DNA of 38,652 bases from assembly GCA_051953655.1 (NCBI GenBank), contig JBQCIO010000167.1, forward strand, positions 1 to 38,652, in the 5' to 3' direction. Under the pieces are notes generated by a model. The model made no database searches, was not told the DNA's origin, and saw only the letters and a program-made list of their open reading frames with translations. Shown piece after piece: positions 1 through 7,293 of the stretch. The position numbers and the translations under genes are program-made. The DNA comes from JBQCHF01 sp051953655 (GTDB taxonomy: Bacteria; Actinomycetota; Actinomycetes; Motilibacterales; Motilibacteraceae). Positions within the stretch are counted from its first letter, which is position 1, and every line of letters starts with the position of its first letter.

Positions 1-309
1 GAGGCCGAGCTGGCGCTGGGCTTCTTCGGCAGCCGGTACGAGCGGGCGACGCCGGCCGAGCGGGAGTACATGCGGGCGATGGCCGACCTGGCGGTGACGG
101 AGGGGGCCGCCGGCGATGACGGCCCCGACGGCAGCGACGACCCGGTGGCCACCAGCGCCGTCGCCGACCTGCTCGGCCGCAAGCCCTCCAGCCTGTCGCC
201 GGCCCGGGACAGCCTGATCAAGAAGGGGCTGGTCTACAGCGCCGAGCGCGGGCTCATCGCGTTCACGGTGCCGCACTTCGGGCGGTACCTGCGGGGGCAC
301 GGGGGGTAG
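1..309 (+). CDS. C-terminus of an AAA-type ATP-binding protein with winged-helix tail (partial)
   Basis: Only the last 102 codons are present; the reading frame is open at the left edge of the window. The visible part reads like the C-terminal winged-helix region of the actinobacterial Orc1/Cdc6-like AAA ATPase family. It has a helix with GFFGSRYERATPAEREYM, an acidic linker, then VADLLGRKPSSLSPARDSLIKKGLVY, a helix-turn-helix-like segment, followed by a short wing (GLIAFTVPHFGRYLR). In this family the tail follows a P-loop ATPase core, which is not in the window, so the ATPase assignment rests on resemblance of the tail alone. The low-complexity insert GAAGDDGPDGSDD is probably a flexible linker. 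The gene ends about 150 nt before a strong intergenic hairpin. Confidence 0.6.
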   Translation, partial: EAELALGFFGSRYERATPAEREYMRAMADLAVTEGAAGDDGPDGSDDPVATSAVADLLGRKPSSLSPARDSLIKKGLVYSAERGLIAFTVPHFGRYLRGHGG

Positions 310-461
310 GTCTGCGCGCCTTCGGTCCCGGGTCGGCGCCGTTCGGCGTCGGCGGCCGGCGGTCCGGCCTCGCCTCGAGGGCAGAGGCGCTGGTGACGGC
401 GGGAGTCCCGTCGTGGCCGGCTCGCGCAGCCGGCCACCGGTTTCATGATCGTGCGTAGTGA

Positions 462-508
462 GTGAAGGGCACCTTTCTTCCATAGGTTCGAAGCAAGGTG
501 CCCTTCAC
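462..508. repeat. Intergenic hairpin, GGGCACC family, copy 1
   Basis: The arms GTGAAGGGCACCTT (462-475) and AAGGTGCCCTTCAC (495-508) are perfect 14-bp inverted repeats. An inner CTTC/GAAG stem closes a loop that reads GAACCTATG on the minus strand. The rest of the 298-nt gap between the ATPase tail and the FAD oxidoreductase shows no gene. There is no T-tract, so this could be an actinobacterial-type terminator or a dispersed palindromic repeat. Related copies lie at 22986-23040 and 24299-24345. Confidence 0.75.
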
Positions 509-607
509 CCAATCCATACGGCCCCCTGTCCCGCTTTCTGCCGCCCTCTAGCAGCAGCCCTAGACACCGTGAGACACGGCGAGAGCGCCGGAGCGACCCA
601 TGGGACG

Positions 608-1918
608 ATGTGGCCCGTGGCCGCTGCTCTGGAGACCGCGCTCGTCGACGCCGTCGGCGCCGCGCACGTGCTCACCGACCCCGACCTCACCGCCCCCTAC
701 GAGACGGACTGGACGCGTCGCTGGACCGGGCGGGCCCGCGCGGTCGTCCGTCCGGCCGACACCCAGCAGGTCGTCGCCGTGGTCAGGGCCTGCGCCGAGG
801 CCGGCGTGCCGGTCGTGCCGCAGGGCGGCAACACCGGGCTGGTGGGGGCGGCCGTCCCGACCCACGGCGAGGTGGTGCTCTCCACCCGGCGGCTCACCCG
901 GCTCGACCCGGTCGACCCGCTCTCCGGGCAGGTCACCGTGGGCGCCGGGGTCACCCTGGCCGGCCTGCAGCAGCACGCGAAGAGCGCCGGCTGGGCCTAC
1001 GGCGTCGACCTCGCCGCCCGCGACAGCGCCACCGTGGGCGGCACCGTCGCCACCAACGCCGGCGGCGTGCGGGTGGTCAAGCACGGCATGACCCGGGCCC
1101 AGGTGCTCGGCATCGAGGCGGTGCTGGCCGACGGCTCGGTGGTCAGCCACCTGCAGGGCCTGCTCAAGGACAACACCGGCTACGACCTCGAGGGCCTGCT
1201 CACCGGCAGCGAGGGCACGCTGGGGATCATCACCGCGGTCCGGATGCGCCTGGTGCGGCCGGAGACCGGCGGCGAGGTGGTCCTGGTCGGGCTGCCGGAC
1301 GTGCGCACCGCGCTGGAGGTCGTGGCCGGACCCGGCCGCGCCGCGGGGCTGCGGGCGGCCGAGGTGCTGCTCGCCCCCTGCCTGGACCTGGTCCGGCAGG
1401 TCACCGGGCTGCCCGCCCCGCTGGAGCGGAGCGACTGGCCCGCGGTGCTGCTCATGGAGACCGACGAGCTGCCCGAGCTCGACGACGACGTCGACGCCGC
1501 GGTGGACCCGGGGCTGTGGCACTACCGCGAGCGGCTGACCGAGTCGATCTCCACCGTGGGCGTCCCGCACAAGCTCGACGTCAGCCTGCCGGCGGCCACC
1601 ATGCCCGACTTCGTGGCCGCGCTGCCGGCGGCGGTCGCCCCGCACACCGCCTACGTCTTCGGCCATCTCGCCGACGGCAACCTGCACGTGAACGTGCTCG
1701 GCCCCGAGCCCGACGACGAGACCGTCGACGACGCCGTCCTGCGGCTGGTGGCCGCGCACGGCGGCAGCGTCTCGGCCGAGCACGGCATCGGCCGGGCCAA
1801 GACCGCCTGGCTGGGGCTGTCCCGCTCCCCCGCCGAGCTGGCCGCGATGCGCGCGGTCAAGACCGCGCTCGACCCGGCCGGCCTGTTCTCCCCCGGGGTG
1901 CTGCTGCCGGCGGGGTGA
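608..1918 (+). CDS. FAD-binding oxidoreductase, GlcD / D-2-hydroxyacid dehydrogenase type
   Basis: A 436-residue flavoprotein of the VAO/PCMH family, expected to oxidise a D-2-hydroxyacid such as glycolate, D-lactate or D-2-hydroxyglutarate to the 2-oxoacid. The N-terminal FAD-binding half shows the pyrophosphate loop PQGGNTGLVGAAVP, SATVGGTVATNAGG and LLTGSEGTLGIITAV. The C-terminal half has the family signatures FGHLADGNLHVNV and SAEHGIGRAKTAWL, ending in LDPAGLFSPGVLLP, where a typical GlcD protein ends. The frame is open back to 458, but the first 50 codons cross the intergenic hairpin and look nothing like the family, so ATG 608 is chosen. No iron-sulfur domain is fused, and no glcE/glcF partner is next door. 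The exact substrate cannot be read from the sequence. Confidence 0.9.
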   Translation: MWPVAAALETALVDAVGAAHVLTDPDLTAPYETDWTRRWTGRARAVVRPADTQQVVAVVRACAEAGVPVVPQGGNTGLVGAAVPTHGEVVLSTRRLTRLDPVDPLSGQVTVGAGVTLAGLQQHAKSAGWAYGVDLAARDSATVGGTVATNAGGVRVVKHGMTRAQVLGIEAVLADGSVVSHLQGLLKDNTGYDLEGLLTGSEGTLGIITAVRMRLVRPETGGEVVLVGLPDVRTALEVVAGPGRAAGLRAAEVLLAPCLDLVRQVTGLPAPLERSDWPAVLLMETDELPELDDDVDAAVDPGLWHYRERLTESISTVGVPHKLDVSLPAATMPDFVAALPAAVAPHTAYVFGHLADGNLHVNVLGPEPDDETVDDAVLRLVAAHGGSVSAEHGIGRAKTAWLGLSRSPAELAAMRAVKTALDPAGLFSPGVLLPAG

Positions 1919-1977
1919 CCCGCGGGGTGAGACGGCCGAGCGTGGGCGCGCCTCGCGGTTTCCCGCCGCGAGTTCGG

Positions 1978-1994
1978 GACAATGCGGCCTCGTG
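1978..1994 (+). promoter_or_regulatory. Possible leaderless -10 element for the GDPD gene
   Basis: The hexamer GACAAT (1978-1983) ends 8 nt before the GTG start at 1992. It keeps the A2 and T6 of the actinobacterial TANNNT -10 box but not T1. It is listed because the same spacing recurs at other genes in the window. No convincing -35 element is seen. Confidence 0.35.
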
Positions 1995-2924
1995 ACTGCG
2001 CCTCGCGTCCCCCAGGTGGTCGCGCACCGCGGTGCGAGCGAGGCGGCGCCCGAGCACACGCTCGCCGCCTACCTCAAGGCCATCGAGGACGGCGCCGACG
2101 CGCTCGAGTGCGACGTGCGGCTGACCCGCGACGGGCACCTGGTCTGCGTGCACGACCGCCGGATCGACCGCACCAGCAACGGCCGTGGACTGGTCAGCAC
2201 CCTCGAGCTCGCCGAGCTGGCGGACCTGGACTGGGGCTCCTGGCACGGCCGGCCGCCCCGGCCGCGCGGCCTGGCCCGGCTCGCGCAGGCCTGGGAGCAG
2301 GGGACGCTGCACCTGGCCCAGCCCCTGGACGGGCCGGTCAGCGACGACGACGAGGCCGTCGACGTCGTGAGCGGCGGGGAGGGCGGCGACCCCGCCCGCC
2401 GGCACATCCTCACGCTGGCCCGGCTGCTGGAGGTCGTCGCCGACGCCGGCCGGCCGGTGCAGCTGGCGGTGGAGACCAAGCACCCCACCCGCTACGCCGG
2501 GCTCGTCGAGCGGCGGCTGGTCGAGCTGCTCGACCGCTTCGGGTGGGGCCACCCCCGGCTCGGGCAGCAGACCCCGGTCCGGGTCATGAGCTTCTCGCCG
2601 CTGAGCCTGCGCCGGCTGCGGGTGCTGGCGCCCAGCCTGCCCTCCGTGCTGCTCATGGAGCGGGTCCCGCTGCGCTACCGCGACGGCACGCTGCCGCCGG
2701 GGGTCCGCATCGCCGGCCCGGGCATCGACGTGATCCGCGCGCACCCGCGCTACGTCGAGCGGGTCCACCGCAGCGGCGGCGCGGTCCACGTGTGGACTGT
2801 GGCCCGCGACGACGACGTCCAGCGCTGCCTGGATCTCGGGGTGGACGCGATCATCACCAACCGGCCGGCGCACGTGCTGGCCGCCGTCCGCGCGCACGCC
2901 GGTGGCTGGGCGGCGGACCAGTGA
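1992..2924 (+). CDS. Glycerophosphodiester phosphodiesterase family protein
   Basis: A 310-residue GDPD-type TIM-barrel protein expected to hydrolyse glycerophosphodiesters to glycerol-3-phosphate and an alcohol. The signature catalytic stretch is clear at the N-terminus: VVAHRGASEAAPEHTLAAY (HRG), then ALECDVRLTRDGHLVCVHD, which gives the E-x-D metal ligands and the general-acid histidine. VETKHPTRY, MSFSPLSLRRL and the terminal VWTVARDDDVQRCLDLGVDAIITNRP complete the barrel. It is longer than the usual 240-260 residues because of an acidic, Pro/Arg-rich insertion around residues 80-135. There is no signal peptide, so it is probably cytosolic. GTG 1992 is chosen because residues begin matching the family almost at once. 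Confidence 0.92.
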   Translation: MTAPRVPQVVAHRGASEAAPEHTLAAYLKAIEDGADALECDVRLTRDGHLVCVHDRRIDRTSNGRGLVSTLELAELADLDWGSWHGRPPRPRGLARLAQAWEQGTLHLAQPLDGPVSDDDEAVDVVSGGEGGDPARRHILTLARLLEVVADAGRPVQLAVETKHPTRYAGLVERRLVELLDRFGWGHPRLGQQTPVRVMSFSPLSLRRLRVLAPSLPSVLLMERVPLRYRDGTLPPGVRIAGPGIDVIRAHPRYVERVHRSGGAVHVWTVARDDDVQRCLDLGVDAIITNRPAHVLAAVRAHAGGWAADQ

Positions 2925-3019
2925 CCGGGCAGTGAGCGCTCCCACGTCGTGCTGACGGTTTCCCGGAGGAGGCGGACGGGCACCTCACCGCCAGGACTTC
3001 CGAGGGGAGCTCGTCGGCC

Positions 3020-3484
3020 ATGCGCGTTCTGGAGGGGGTGACGGTCACGGCCACCCGCACCGTGCTCGTGCCGTTCGCCGCCGCCTCCGTCGCCACCGCG
3101 CGCCGCACGCTGGCCGACGACCTGAGAGCCCACGACCTGCCCCGGCTCACCGTCGAGGACGCGGTCCTCATCCTGTCCGAGCTGCTCAGCAACGCGCTCA
3201 AGCACGCCCGCCCGCTGCCGTCGGGCCGGGTCGAGGTGCGGTGGAGCACCAGCGGCGGCGCCGTCGAGCTCGCCGTCGTGGACGGCGGCGCACCGACCCG
3301 TCCTCGGCCCGCCGCCGCGGCGCTCTCGGCCACCGGCGGCCGCGGCCTCGGGATCGTCGGCGACCTCGCCGACGTGGGGGGGGTCCGCGACGACGAGGGC
3401 AGCACCACCGTGTGGGCCGTGGTGAGCGGCTCCCGCCGTGCGGTGGGCGCCGGCCCGAACGGCGCCCCGCGCTCCTACCGCTGA
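3020..3484 (+). CDS. RsbW-like ATP-binding protein (HATPase_c, anti-sigma kinase type)
   Basis: A 154-residue stand-alone GHKL ATPase domain of the kind that acts as a serine kinase/anti-sigma factor or as a free regulatory ATPase in Actinobacteria. The N-box is SELLSNALKHA (near residue 55). The G1 motif is VVDGGAP, where the usual DxGxG is degenerate. The G2 motif is TGGRGLGIVGDLAD. The order beta strand, helix, N-box, G1, G2 fits RsbW/SpoIIAB relatives and the length is typical. No sigma factor or anti-anti-sigma STAS protein lies next to it, so its partner is unknown. A weak GAGGGG lies 12 nt before ATG 3020. A GTG at 3038 is in frame but has its purine run too close. Confidence 0.85.
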   Translation: MRVLEGVTVTATRTVLVPFAAASVATARRTLADDLRAHDLPRLTVEDAVLILSELLSNALKHARPLPSGRVEVRWSTSGGAVELAVVDGGAPTRPRPAAAALSATGGRGLGIVGDLADVGGVRDDEGSTTVWAVVSGSRRAVGAGPNGAPRSYR

Positions 3485-3582
3485 CGACGTCGTCGCCCTC
3501 CGGCGTCCCCCGCGTCCGCCGCCCGGACCGACGGTCCTCGTGCGCACCCTGGAGCGCCGGCGGGTCATCCGGCCCGGACGCA

Positions 3583-3588
3583 TAGGCT
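3583..3588 (+). promoter_or_regulatory. Possible -10 element (TAGGCT) upstream of the DUF5926 gene
   Basis: TAGGCT sits about 75 nt before the ATG at 3665 in the 180-nt gap after the RsbW-like gene. It would give a leader of roughly 70 nt. No clear -35 is seen. Confidence 0.35.
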
Positions 3589-3664
3589 CTCGTCCGCGCC
3601 GCCCCGCGGTGCCCGCCCGGCTCCTGCCCGGCGTGCCGCTCGCCGTCCCGCTGGAGTGCTCCCC

Positions 3665-4657
3665 ATGGGCAAGAAGGCCGCCCGTCGCGCCGCCGTCACC
3701 ACCCCGCGTCCCGACGGCCCGGACGTCCGGCTCGACGGCGAGGTGCCTGTGGTGGGCGCCCGCGAGCCCTGCCCCTGCGGGTCCGGCCGGCGCTACAAGG
3801 CCTGCCACGGCCGGGAGGCGGCCCGCGCCGGCGAGGCCCTGGTGGCCCGCCCGTTCGCCGGGCTGCCCGGCGAGGCGGACTGGGTCGCCCTGCGCGAGGT
3901 CGTGCCCGCGGCGACCGCGCCGCTCACCCTCGCCCCGGACCTGGCGGCCGAGCACGAGGGCGTGACGGTCACCCTGTCCACGGTCCTGCCGCTGGCCTGG
4001 CCGGCGCTGCGCCGCGCCGACGGTGCCGTGCTGCTCGGGCTGCAGACCCACACCGCCAGCGGCGACGCCAGCCGCGACGTCGCGGCCGCCCTGCTGCGGG
4101 CCCTCTCCACCGAGCCCGGGACGCCGGTCGTCCCCGCCGGTCTGCCCGAGGCCGGCCCCCGCCTGCAGGACGTCCTCGACCTCGCCGCGCCGCTGCGGGT
4201 CACCGTGCACGAGGGCTTCGACTACTGGATCGAGGGCGCCGACGAGTCCGGTCCCGAGGTCCGCTCCTCGCTCGAGCGCGCGAACGCCGCGGTGGTGCCG
4301 ACCGTGCGGCTCACCGGCGTCGAGGCGGCGTACTGGTGCCGGATGCGCGAGCGCGACCACCTGCGCTGGGTCATGCCGCACGAGGAGGAGGCGCTGCTCG
4401 ACGCGCTGGCCCGCCTGGCGGCGGCCGGCGCGACCGGCCTGGGTGAGGGCACCCGCTACGTCGGCAGCTTCCGGGCGCACGGCCTGCTCGTGCCGGTCTG
4501 GGACCTCGTGCCGGGCACGCCCGCGGCGGCGGTGGAGGAGCCGGCGGCGGCCTTCCAGCAGCGGCTCGGCGACGCGCTCGCCGCGACGGCACCGCTCACC
4601 GCGGAGGAGCGCCGGGCCCGGCAGGGCCTGATGTCGCGGCAGGTCACCCTGCGCTGA
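3665..4657 (+). CDS. DUF5926 family protein with N-terminal SEC-C zinc motif
   Basis: A 330-residue protein. After a basic N-terminus (MGKKAARRAA) it carries a SEC-C motif, EPCPCGSGRRYKACHG, with zinc ligands Cys36, Cys38, Cys47 and His48. This motif is best known from the SecA C-terminus, where it contacts SecB or ribosomes. The remaining ~280 residues match what is annotated as DUF5926 in Actinobacteria; no catalytic residues can be named. ATG 3665 is preferred over an in-frame ATG at 3656 because the family starts MGKK. It is probably cytosolic and the function is not established. The downstream gap holds several hairpins. Confidence 0.88.
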   Translation: MGKKAARRAAVTTPRPDGPDVRLDGEVPVVGAREPCPCGSGRRYKACHGREAARAGEALVARPFAGLPGEADWVALREVVPAATAPLTLAPDLAAEHEGVTVTLSTVLPLAWPALRRADGAVLLGLQTHTASGDASRDVAAALLRALSTEPGTPVVPAGLPEAGPRLQDVLDLAAPLRVTVHEGFDYWIEGADESGPEVRSSLERANAAVVPTVRLTGVEAAYWCRMRERDHLRWVMPHEEEALLDALARLAAAGATGLGEGTRYVGSFRAHGLLVPVWDLVPGTPAAAVEEPAAAFQQRLGDALAATAPLTAEERRARQGLMSRQVTLR

Positions 4658-4698
4658 CAGGTGAGATTTCCTTTTGGGGCAGTTGCTCCCGTCGCAGA

Positions 4699-4749
4699 GC
4701 GTCATCCTGATGACGCCTCGTGGTTGAGTCGTCAACTCTTCGCAAAGAG
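4699..4749. other. Cluster of three short hairpins after the DUF5926 gene
   Basis: Three back-to-back inverted repeats lie in a relatively AT-rich patch: GCGTCATC-CT-GATGACGC (4699-4716), GTTGA-GTCG-TCAAC (4723-4736), and CTCTT with AAGAG (4736-4749). They may form the 3' end of the DUF5926 transcript, or they could belong to a non-coding RNA locus. No T-tract follows. Confidence 0.45.
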
Positions 4750-4762
4750 GGGCGCGCCCAAG

Positions 4763-4790
4763 TTGCAGCGCGAAGGACGTGCACTAGGTT
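4763..4790 (+). promoter_or_regulatory. Candidate promoter TTGCAG-16 bp-TAGGTT
   Basis: The -35-like TTGCAG (4763-4768) and -10-like TAGGTT (4785-4790) are separated by 16 bp. The predicted start near 4797 falls almost directly on the 5' side of the strong hairpin at 4800-4841, so the transcript would begin with a stable stem. The next gene starts 168 nt downstream. Confidence 0.45.
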
Positions 4791-4796
4791 TCTGCC

Positions 4797-4875
4797 TGAA
4801 GCCCGGCCGCTACTGCATCCCCCGTCAGTAGCGGTCGGGCTGTCCAGTTCCCCGGACCCGTCTCGTTCACTGGAC
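4797..4875 (+). ncRNA. Candidate structured RNA with two hairpins, first loop C-rich (6C-like?)
   Basis: Stem 1 pairs 4800-4815 with 4826-4841 (16 bp with one G-U type mismatch) around a loop containing five consecutive C residues. Stem 2 pairs GTCCAGT (4842-4848) with ACTGGAC (4869-4875), with CCCC in its loop. A promoter-like element ends just upstream. Two adjacent stem-loops with C-runs in the loops recall the actinobacterial 6C RNA, but that family is defined by runs of at least six C and usually lies elsewhere. The alternative is a structured leader of the GT2 gene, or a terminator. Confidence 0.35.
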
Positions 4876-4950
4876 CCACGGGTCGTGCCGTGCCTCCCGC
4901 CTCCGCTCCGCGTGCGGCGCGCGCCCCGGCGCCGCTGTCGAGGCAAGCCC

Positions 4951-4967
4951 TAGGCTCCCTCGTCGTG
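4951..4967 (+). promoter_or_regulatory. Leaderless-type -10 (TAGGCT, 8 nt before GTG) for GT2
   Basis: TAGGCT at 4951-4956 matches TANNNT and ends 8 nt before GTG 4965, placing a start site at or within 2 nt of the start codon. It supports GTG 4965 over the upstream in-frame ATG at 4890. Confidence 0.5.
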
Positions 4968-5720
4968 AGCCCGCGCCCGCCTGCCGAGCACCCTGCGTCC
5001 GTCGCCGTGGTCGTGCCGGCCAAGGACGAGGCGCAGCGGGTGGAGGCCACCGTCCGCGCGGCCGCGGCCATCCCGGGCGTCGACGTCGTCGTGGTGGTCG
5101 ACGACGGCTCGCAGGACGCCACCGCCTCCATCGCCACCGGTGCCGGCGCGCTGGTCACGCGGCACCGGCGCACCCGCGGCAAGGGGGCGGCGATGGAGAC
5201 CGGCGCGGAGCTGGTGCGGGTGCTCGACCGCCGCGACGGGCTGGACCGGCCGCGCGCGCTGCTCTTCCTCGACGCCGACCTGCAGGACACGGCCGCGGCC
5301 GCCGCCCCGCTCGTCGGGCCGGTGCTGGCCGGCGAGGCCGACATGACCATCGCGGTGCTCCCGGCCCAGGCCACGGCCGGCGGCGGGCACGGCTTCGTGG
5401 TGCGCCTGGCCCGCGACGGCATCCGCCGCGCCACCGGCTGGACGCCCACCCAGCCGCTGTCCGGTCAGCGCTGCCTCACCCGGGCCGCCTTCGAGGCCGC
5501 CCGCCCGCTGGCCGCCGGCTTCGGGGTGGAGACCGGGCTCACCGTCGACCTCCTGCGCGCCGGGTTCCGGGTCCGCGAGGTGGGCTGCGAGCTGCACCAC
5601 CGGGTCACCGGCACCGACCTGCGCGCGCAGCTGCACCGTGCCCGGCAGTACCGCGACGTCGCCCGCGCGCTGGCCGCCCGCCGGGTCCTGCCGGTGGGGC
5701 GGCCCGTCTCCGGTGACTGA
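4965..5720 (+). CDS. Glycosyltransferase family 2 protein
   Basis: A 251-residue GT-A fold glycosyltransferase. The nucleotide-sugar site reads VAVVVPAKDEAQRVEATV, then VVVVVDDGSQDAT and the basic RTRGKGAAM. LFLDADLQD is the DxD metal motif, and GQRCLTRAAFEA and the LHHRVTGTD region are typical of small soluble family 2 enzymes related to polyprenyl-phosphate sugar transferases. No membrane segments are visible. It overlaps the next gene by 8 nt (GTG 5713 inside its end), so the two are probably co-translated: one enzyme may supply or use a lipid-linked sugar that the polytopic mannosyltransferase handles. The donor sugar cannot be told from the sequence. The upstream ATG 4890 would add 25 Ala/Pro/Arg-rich residues unlike the family. 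Confidence 0.85.
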   Translation: MSPRPPAEHPASVAVVVPAKDEAQRVEATVRAAAAIPGVDVVVVVDDGSQDATASIATGAGALVTRHRRTRGKGAAMETGAELVRVLDRRDGLDRPRALLFLDADLQDTAAAAAPLVGPVLAGEADMTIAVLPAQATAGGGHGFVVRLARDGIRRATGWTPTQPLSGQRCLTRAAFEAARPLAAGFGVETGLTVDLLRAGFRVREVGCELHHRVTGTDLRAQLHRARQYRDVARALAARRVLPVGRPVSGD

Positions 5721-7293
5721 GCCCGTCCCCGCCGCGACGGGACGGTCCGGGAGCGGGCGGCAGGGGCGGTGGGCGGTCGCGCTCGTCCTGGCCGCCCTGC
5801 TGCTCGGGTGGACGACCTCGCTGCTGGGCGGGTCGGTCGCGGTGCCGCCGCTGGCCGGGGGGTCGCCGCCGTTCGACGTCGGCGCGCGGCCGGGGGCCTG
5901 GCTCGTGGTCGGTCTGCTGGTGGCCGCGTACTCCTGTGCCGGAGCGGGTGTGCTGGTCGGGCTGCACGCCCTGCGCCGCGGCTGGACCCCGGATGCCCGG
6001 CGGCTGGTGCTGCTCGGCGCGGTCGCGGCCGGCGCGCTGTGCATGGTGCCGCCGTCCGGCTCGGCCGACCACCTCAGCTACGCCGCCTACGGCCGGATCG
6101 TGGTGCAGGGCGGCGACCCGTACTCGGTGGTGCCGTCGCAGTGGCGCGGCGACGCCGACCCGGTGGTCTCCGCGATCCAGCCGCCGTGGCGCAGCACCCC
6201 GTCGGTCTACGGACCGGTCGCCACCGCCGAGCAGGCGCTGGCCTCGCTGCTGGGCGGGGACTCCCCGGCCCGCACGGTGTGGTGGCTGCAGGTGCTCAAC
6301 GCCGTCGCGGTGGTCACGGCCGGGGCGCTGCTGGTGCGGGCGGCCGGCCGCGATCCCGGCCGGCGCTCGCGGGCTGCCTTCCTGCTCGCCGCCAACCCGC
6401 TCGTGCTCCTACCGGTGGTCGGAGGTGCGCACGTCGACGGGCTCGCGGTGGCGCTGGCCGTCGGCGGGATGGTCGTCCTGGACCGCCGCCCGCTGGTGGC
6501 CGGGCTGCTGCTGGGGGCGGGGGCGGCCACCAAGGCCGACGTCGCGCTGCTGTGCCTGGCTGCCGCCTGGGCGCTGCACCGCGACCTGCCGGCCCTGGTC
6601 CGGCTGGCCGCCGGCGGGCTGCTCGCCGTCGTGCCCGGCTACGTCCTGGCCGGCGGTGCCGCGGTGGCGCAGCTGTCCCGGGCCTCGCAGCTGGTCTCCT
6701 TCGCCACCCCCTGGCACCTGGTGGCCGGGCTGCTCGACGACCTGCTCGGCCGCGACGTCTCCCGGCGGCTGGTGAACCTGCTGGCCCTCGCGCTGGCGGT
6801 GGCCGTCGGGGTCGCGCTGCACCGGCTGCTGCCGCGCAGAAGTTCCCCCGAAGTCTCCGACGGGCCGTCGGAGAAACTGGCGGCGGCGGCGCGAGCCGGG
6901 GTGGTGCTGACCGGTGCCTGGCTGCTGAGCACGCCCTACGCGCTGCCCTGGTACGACGTCGTGCTGTGGGCCCCGCTGGCGCTGGTGCCCGGGAGCGCGC
7001 TGGTTGGCAGCGGACTGATCGACACCGTGGCGGCGCTCCGCACCGCCACCCTGGCGCTGGCCTACGTGCCGGGCCGGGTAGTGCTGCCGCGCCTGGTGGA
7101 GGACGTCACGCTGGCCTGGCGCGGCGGGGTCACGCCGTGGATCGAGCTGGTCCTGCTCCTGCTCGTCCTGCGGCAGGGGCTCCGGCGGGACGCACCGGCT
7201 GCCGGCGAGCCGCCCGTGCCGAGCACGCCGCGACCAGCAGCGGCACCCCCACCAGCAGGCCGGTCGCGGGCACGACGATCCCGGAGTCGTTGA
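5713..7293 (+). CDS. Polytopic mannosyltransferase (MptB/GT-C-like)
   Basis: A 526-residue membrane protein with about 12 hydrophobic segments. It resembles the actinobacterial polyprenol-phosphomannose-dependent alpha-1,6-mannosyltransferases (MptB-like GT-C enzymes). After the first two membrane segments it has the loop SADHLSYAAYGRIVVQGGDPYSVVPSQW, in which the acidic/aromatic stretch GGDPY is characteristic. NPLVLLPVVGGAHVDGLAVAL and STPYALPWYDVVLW also recur in the group. It starts at GTG 5713, inside the end of the GT2 gene. It ends in a Pro/Arg-rich tail that runs 164 nt into the opposite-strand gene. A SDGPSE stretch encoded by one copy of the 19-bp palindrome lies in a loop between membrane segments (6855-6873). 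The role in lipomannan or other envelope glycans is inferred. Confidence 0.8.
   Translation: MTEPVPAATGRSGSGRQGRWAVALVLAALLLGWTTSLLGGSVAVPPLAGGSPPFDVGARPGAWLVVGLLVAAYSCAGAGVLVGLHALRRGWTPDARRLVLLGAVAAGALCMVPPSGSADHLSYAAYGRIVVQGGDPYSVVPSQWRGDADPVVSAIQPPWRSTPSVYGPVATAEQALASLLGGDSPARTVWWLQVLNAVAVVTAGALLVRAAGRDPGRRSRAAFLLAANPLVLLPVVGGAHVDGLAVALAVGGMVVLDRRPLVAGLLLGAGAATKADVALLCLAAAWALHRDLPALVRLAAGGLLAVVPGYVLAGGAAVAQLSRASQLVSFATPWHLVAGLLDDLLGRDVSRRLVNLLALALAVAVGVALHRLLPRRSSPEVSDGPSEKLAAAARAGVVLTGAWLLSTPYALPWYDVVLWAPLALVPGSALVGSGLIDTVAALRTATLALAYVPGRVVLPRLVEDVTLAWRGGVTPWIELVLLLLVLRQGLRRDAPAAGEPPVPSTPRPAAAPPPAGRSRARRSRSR
6855..6873. repeat. 19-bp palindrome CTCCGAC-N5-GTCGGAG, copy 1
   Basis: Centre GGGCC. 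It lies inside the mannosyltransferase gene and reads Ser-Asp-Gly-Pro-Ser-Glu in a hydrophilic loop. It belongs to a family of seven exact copies and one near copy in the window. Confidence 0.85.

Noticed and set aside
2750..4735. A 661-codon minus-strand frame over the RsbW-like and DUF5926 genes
   Set aside because: Composition is that of an antisense shadow, without recognisable domains; the plus-strand genes have the N-box and SEC-C motifs.
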